64,000 bases of DNA from Costus lasius (taxonomy: Eukaryota; Streptophyta; Magnoliopsida; Zingiberales; Costaceae): NCBI GenBank assembly GCA_027563935.2, contig JANVAS020000222.1, positions 5,890,001 through 5,954,000 of the forward strand, in the 5' to 3' direction. Of this stretch, positions 59,243 through 64,000 are shown piece after piece. The notes below the pieces were generated by a model. The model was given only the letters and a program-made list of their open reading frames with translations, made no database searches and was not told the DNA's origin. Both the position numbers and the translations under genes were made by a program. The number at the start of each line of letters is the position of its first letter. Within the stretch, counting starts at the first letter, position 1.

Positions 59243-61070
59243 TCGGCTTTATGCATGCTATTATGTTTGCTCGTGTGATCCATGTTTACACTTATGCTTA
59301 GATCTATGGTTGGTTACATGCGCAAGCTCATGAAAAATTTATGATGCGAAAACAACATGCATGATGTTTATTGCTCTTAGCCGCATGTATTGGTGCTTGT
59401 TGTTGTTTTTGTCAAAGTTGCGCTCCCCCTTGAAGGGGACTCTACAATTGTTATGGATGGCGCATGTTTGTTGGCGCTTCTTACATGTTGTTTTTGACAA
59501 AACAAAAGATCTTGCGCGCCTCATCTAGATCTAAGGCCCTACTTTAAACCCTTAGATGGGTTGATGGGGTTGAAAGCATCATCTAGTATAGATCAACTAA
59601 GTCTGATCAGACCATCTGACAGCCTAGATGGGTTGACCAGATAGCACCTGTGCGCAAGCACGAGGTGGCTATAGGTTAACTGCATCAAAGGCGTGTAGCG
59701 AGGTCTGGTTGAGACAACCAGTGAACACACATAAGTTAGGCCCGGGGTCACACCCGCTTGCCAGAACTCATGTTGGCTGTTCAGCCCTTGGCGCATGCAT
59801 AGTTGACCATTAGGTCAACTCGAGTCAGTTAGGACTTGGTGCATGTAAGGGCATGGATCTAACTAGATTGATGAGTGGATCCCTATCAATGGACCATTGT
59901 AAGGTTGTAAGGCACATAAGAAAATTAAAATTGATGCCAATGGGTTTTCAAAATTTTATTTTCTTGTAATGGATCACATGTTGATTGAATGATGCCATGA
60001 TGTTTGTTTATTTAATCTTATGTGGGTTGCCCTTTTAATGTGTGCTGTGCTGGGGCCTGCGAGCCTGGTAAATTATTATTTTTGTGATCTGCGAATCACA
60101 TTTTAATGAATTTATTGTATAATTGACCTGCAAGTCAAGCTTGTCTAGATAGATTAAAATGTATTTTAATTAGACAAGAGCACAAAAGCACACATCGCAG
60201 AGGCGCATTCAGCTGGTGGGTGCACCTGAGCTGCATTGAGCGCTAGGGCCCTGGGTTGGACCAGATGAGATGCAAAAGACCCAAGAAGAGCAAGTGAAGA
60301 CTTAAGTTGATTTAAGGTCTTACTTAGGCTCTATGGGCTTTTACCACATAAGATCCATGCTTTCTTTTTATTGTTTAATAATAGAATTGCATGAGTTATT
60401 TATCTTCTGCTATAGCCATAGGATTTGCCTGATAGTAAGAAGATAAAAGACCGTTAAAATCCAACGCTAAAATATAAAGCACGTAATGCCTTCTGACGCG
60501 AAACCTCACTGTTCTGACTATCGTTGGAGCCGTGTTGAACCCACTCAGTGGGCACGTCCATCTATCTTCAGACGGTGTGTGATTTCACCTGCGTGTTACA
60601 GAGAAGGGATTTATCGCTTCTCGTTGCTCAGCATAGCACATGGTGGTCCAGGGAGTAGGTCGGGTCAGCTTGACCATGTAGGCTACATGTGTGGAGCATA
60701 TGGTAGCACATGGAGGCAGCCATCTGTGGGATCAGAGACTGTGTTGTACCAACTCAGTTGGCACAGTCTGCTGGATTGCCCAGATGAAGGGGAATCGCAC
60801 GGGTTGGCGATTGGCAGGGACTGCCTACTAGAGATTAGTGCTTGTACTCTCTGTGCATCTTATCTCGCCTGAGCGGGACGCGGAGACCAAGTATGAAATC
60901 TGGATCCCATCTCACTAAAAGAGTGTTACTCTTTCGGACTGTTTTAATGGATTTTTCAGTCAGATAAAATAGTGAGAAAAGAATCTTTCTTAAGTCCTGG
61001 ATTGATTCTAAACATTGATACTGACCTTGCTGTTCTTGCATTGTTGTAGATTCCTGCAGCAACGAACACC
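59243..61070 (+). other. Untranslated leader of copia I
   Basis: B-type leader with no tRNA-like segment and the two conserved hairpins (near 60540 and 60760). At 59419-59450 it holds GCGCTCCCCCTTGAAGGGG, then ACTCTACAATTG, which looks like an LTR end followed by the first bases of a primer site. No gene is seen. Confidence 0.7.
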
Positions 61071-64000
61071 ATGAGCTTCAATGTGCGATCCCTACTGGAA
61101 AGGGAGAAGTTTGCTGGGCCAAACTTCTCAGACTGGTTCGGACACCTTAAGATTGTTCTTAAGGCAGAGAGGAAACTGTATGTCCTCGAGACGGCTGTGC
61201 CGCCTCAACCCGCTGCGAACGCCGCAAGGGCGGTTCGTGATGCCTATGAAAAGCATGTCAATGATAGCATTGATGTCGCTTGCCTGATGCTAGCGTCTAT
61301 GACGCCACCGCTGCAGCGTCAGCATGAGGATATGTCGGCTATAGAAATTATAGCGAACCTCAAGATGCTGTATGCTGCACAGGCGAGGACAGAACGCTAT
61401 AATCTGACAAAGCTTTTCTTTCAGAGAAAACTGGCTGAAGGGAGCCCAGTGGGAGCTCACGTGCTCAAGATGATTGGGCACAAGGAGGCTCTGGAGAAAC
61501 TGGGGCATACCATCAACCAGGAGCTTGCTGTAGACATTATTCTGCAGTCTCTCCCGCCCTCTTTCGATGCGTTCATTATTAACTTTAATATGAACAAAAT
61601 CGATTGTACTCCGGCAGAGCTGCTGAATATGCTCTTGACAACTGAGGAGACTCTGAAGGGAAAGCCTTCAACCTCTGTCTTAATGGTTCCTTCCAGGAAC
61701 AAGAAGAAGGGGAAGAAGGGCAAGGCCCCTGTCAAGAGTTACAGCAAGGCTCTGAAACAGAAGGTTAAGCGGTCAAAGGACAACAGGTGTTTCCACTGTG
61801 GCCAGCTGGGTCACTAGAAAAAGGACTGTAAAGCGCTCCAAGGAGATAAGAGGGGAAGCATCGCTTCTGGCTCAGGTATATACGTGACGGAAGTCATGGT
61901 TTCATCTTCTTCTATTTCATGGGTGTTGGACACTGCATGTGGAGTTCACATTTGTTCAAATGTACAGGGACTCAAGAGAAGAAGATAGGTGGGACAGCAT
62001 GAGGTGGACCTACGCGTTGGAAATGGGGCACGGGTTGCTGCTGTTGCTGTAGGAGACTATTTCATCTCATTACCATCTGGCATTGTATTAGAACTAAACA
62101 GTTGTTATTTTGTTCCCAGCATTACTAAAAATATTATCTCCATTCCTGCTCTTGTTAGGAAAGGATTTGCCTTTGAATGCAATATTTCAAAGTGTGTTTT
62201 GTCTTTAGATAATATTGTTTATGCAACTGGTTCAATTAACAATGGGTTATACATGTTGGACATGGAAAGTTCTATACAAAGTGTTGATATTAAGAAAGCC
62301 AAGTATGCTGAAGACAGCACCTTGTTATGGCATAGTCGTTTAGGCCATATTAACAAGAAACGCATTAAGCGGTTGCATGATCATGGACTGCTGGGATCTT
62401 TCTTCTATGAGGAGATTGATACATGCAAAGCTTGTTTGATGGGTAAAATGACGAAGTCACCTTTTCCTCACAAAGGTCAAAGGGCTTCAGGTTTACTTGA
62501 CCTTATACACAGTGATGTGTGTGGGCCATTTAGTAAACATGCCAGAGGTGGCTATTCGTACTTCATTACCTTTACTGATGATTTCAGTAGGTATGGGTAT
62601 GTCTATCTAATGAGACATGAGAGTGAATCTTTTGACAAGTTCAAAGAGTTCAAAAATGAAGTACAGAATCAGCTAGGGCGAAATATCAAGGCACTTCGTT
62701 CTGATCGAGGTGGAGAATACTTGAGTCATGCGTTTACTGACTATCTAAAAGAGTGTGGGACTATCTCACAGCTCACTCCGCCAGGAACACCACAATGGAA
62801 TGGTGTGTTCGAGAGGAGAAATAGAACGTTACTTGATATGGTTCGTTCTATGATGAGTCAGGCTACTCTTCCATATTCCTTTTGGGGTTTTGCACTGGAA
62901 ACAGCTGCAAAGGTACTAAACCGAGTGCCATCCAAGGCCGTTTCAAAGACGCCATATGAATTATGGTATGGGAAACAGCCGAGCTTGACATTTATCAGGA
63001 TCTGGGGTTGCGAGGCTTATGTCAAAAAGCTCGCCTCTGGGAAACTAGAGAACAGATCTGAGAAATGCATCTTTGTCGGTTACCCTAAGGAAACTAAGGG
63101 TTATTATTTCTTCGATCCCAAAGAGAACAAAGTATTTGTTGCTCGGACGGCCATATTTCTTGAGAAGGAGTTTCTTCTGCAAGAAGCCAGTGGGAGAGAA
63201 ATAAAACTGGATGAGAATCCAGAGGAAGGACAAAGTAGTCAAGCACAGTTGGATGAGCCTGAGCCGGTAGAACAGGTTATTGTGCAACCTGAGGCTCAGA
63301 TATCGCGGGAACCGCGTAGATCGGGAAGGATCCGTCGACAGCCTGAGCGCTATGACGGAGTCTACATCATTGATAATGATGAACCCCTTACTTATGCGGA
63401 TGCGGTCAGTGGACCGGAGTCAGCTAGATGGCTTGAAGCTATGCGAGCCGAGATGGACTCCATGTCAGATAACCAAGTCTGGGATTTGGTTGATCCGCCT
63501 CCGGGAGTAATCCCTATAGGCTGTAAATGGATCTTCAAGAAGAAGATTGACATGGATGGTAACGTAGTTACCTATAAAGGCAGGCTAGTTGCGAAAGGTT
63601 TCAAACAAATCTACGGGATAGATTATGATGAAACTTTCTCTCCTGTAGCCATGTTCAAGTCTATTCGGATTCTTTTCGCGATAGCAGCATATTACGATTA
63701 TGAGATCTGGCAGATGGATGTGAAGACGGCTTTCCTTAATGGAAAACTAGATGAGGATGTGTATATGACACAACCTGAAGGTTTCACTAATCCAGCAGAT
63801 CGTCATAAAATATGCAAGTTAAAAAGGTCCATTTATGGACTTAAACAAGCATCTAGAAGCTGGAATATTCGTTTTGATGAATCAATCTCTGAGTTTGGTT
63901 TCATCAAGAACGAAGATGACCCGTGTGTATATAAGAGGTTTAGTGGGAGCGTGATTACTTTTCTAGTCCTCTACGTCAATGATATCTTAATCATTGAAAA
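61071..64000 (+). pseudogene. Copia I gag-pol, two stops, altered active site
   Basis: The frame follows A and B. Gag is open to 61814 (248 codons), where the Trp codon inside the CCHC knuckle (GHWKKDC in A) has become TAG (61815-61817). A second TAG (about 61986-61988) replaces Gln in the KRRRQVGQ stretch. Integrase NGVSERRN reads NGVFERRN, and at 63978-63980 the reverse-transcriptase motif YVDD reads YVND, losing one of the two catalytic aspartates. The Gly soon after is Glu. The frame is otherwise in step to the window edge. The copy cannot make a working reverse transcriptase; it could move only with proteins from another copy. Confidence 0.92.

Larger units (their letters stand above)
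57550..64000 (+). mobile_element. Copia I (Cop-1), runs off the right edge
   Basis: 5' LTR 57550-59228 (1679 bases), primer site 59231-59242, leader 59243-61070 and the polyprotein region from 61071 to beyond the window. It is nested in the 5' LTR of H. Leader and gag (start MSFNVRSLL, PQPAANAARAVRDAYE) show it belongs with B. It carries more damage than B: two stops and an altered catalytic motif. Confidence 0.93.

Overview
The window looks like intergenic heterochromatin of a flowering plant. Almost every base can be assigned to, or lies inside, LTR retrotransposons nested in one another, and I see no host protein gene, rRNA, tRNA or CRISPR. The evidence for a plant is the element types: Ty1/copia elements primed by initiator tRNA-Met with LTRs of about 1.65-1.68 kb, an Athila/Tat-like Ty3/gypsy element whose primer site reads like GCGCCGTTGCCGGGGA, and a CRM-like Ty3/gypsy element. 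The species cannot be named from this sequence.

Names used here: Cop-1 is the main copia family (copies A, B, G, H, I and solo LTRs E1 and E2). C is a second copia family with LTRs of about 2.2 kb. D is the intact CRM-like gypsy element. F is the Athila/Tat-like gypsy element. J and K are older minus-strand remnants.

Layout, left part. 1-1157 is the end of a C-family LTR. 1158-6542 is remnant J, split by solo LTR E1 (1761-3373, target duplication CATAC). 6543-7943 is a large inverted repeat made of F-type LTR sequence, and 7944-10467 is the minus-strand internal remnant K. F starts at 10468. Its LTR is split by copia A (10906-29144, duplication CGTAA), whose 3' LTR is in turn split by copia B (19595-28758, duplication CTATT). 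This gives the order J, K, F, A, B from oldest to youngest. F continues with its LTR end, primer site, gag and protease pieces to about 33984, and carries solo LTR E2 (31493-33145, duplication ATAAA).

Layout, right part. From about 33985 there is the 3' end of a C element, then a C LTR (34447-44704) split by element D (36141-44168, duplication GAGGG), then a C primer site and leader. The leader is cut at 45766 by copia G. G is cut in gag at 50120 by minus-strand copia H, and H is cut in its 5' LTR at 57550 by copia I, which runs off the right edge.

Working condition. Copia A (one 1293-codon frame) and gypsy D (one 1568-codon frame, LTRs differing by one base of length) look complete. B has a single nonsense codon. 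H has a frameshift and a nonsense codon. I has two nonsense codons and an altered reverse-transcriptase active site. G, F, C, J and K are partial. The most interesting non-coding signals are a hairpin at the LTR end whose stem changes between copies, structured leader hairpins shared by two copia families, short palindromes packed into the F LTR, and the 1.4 kb inverted repeat.
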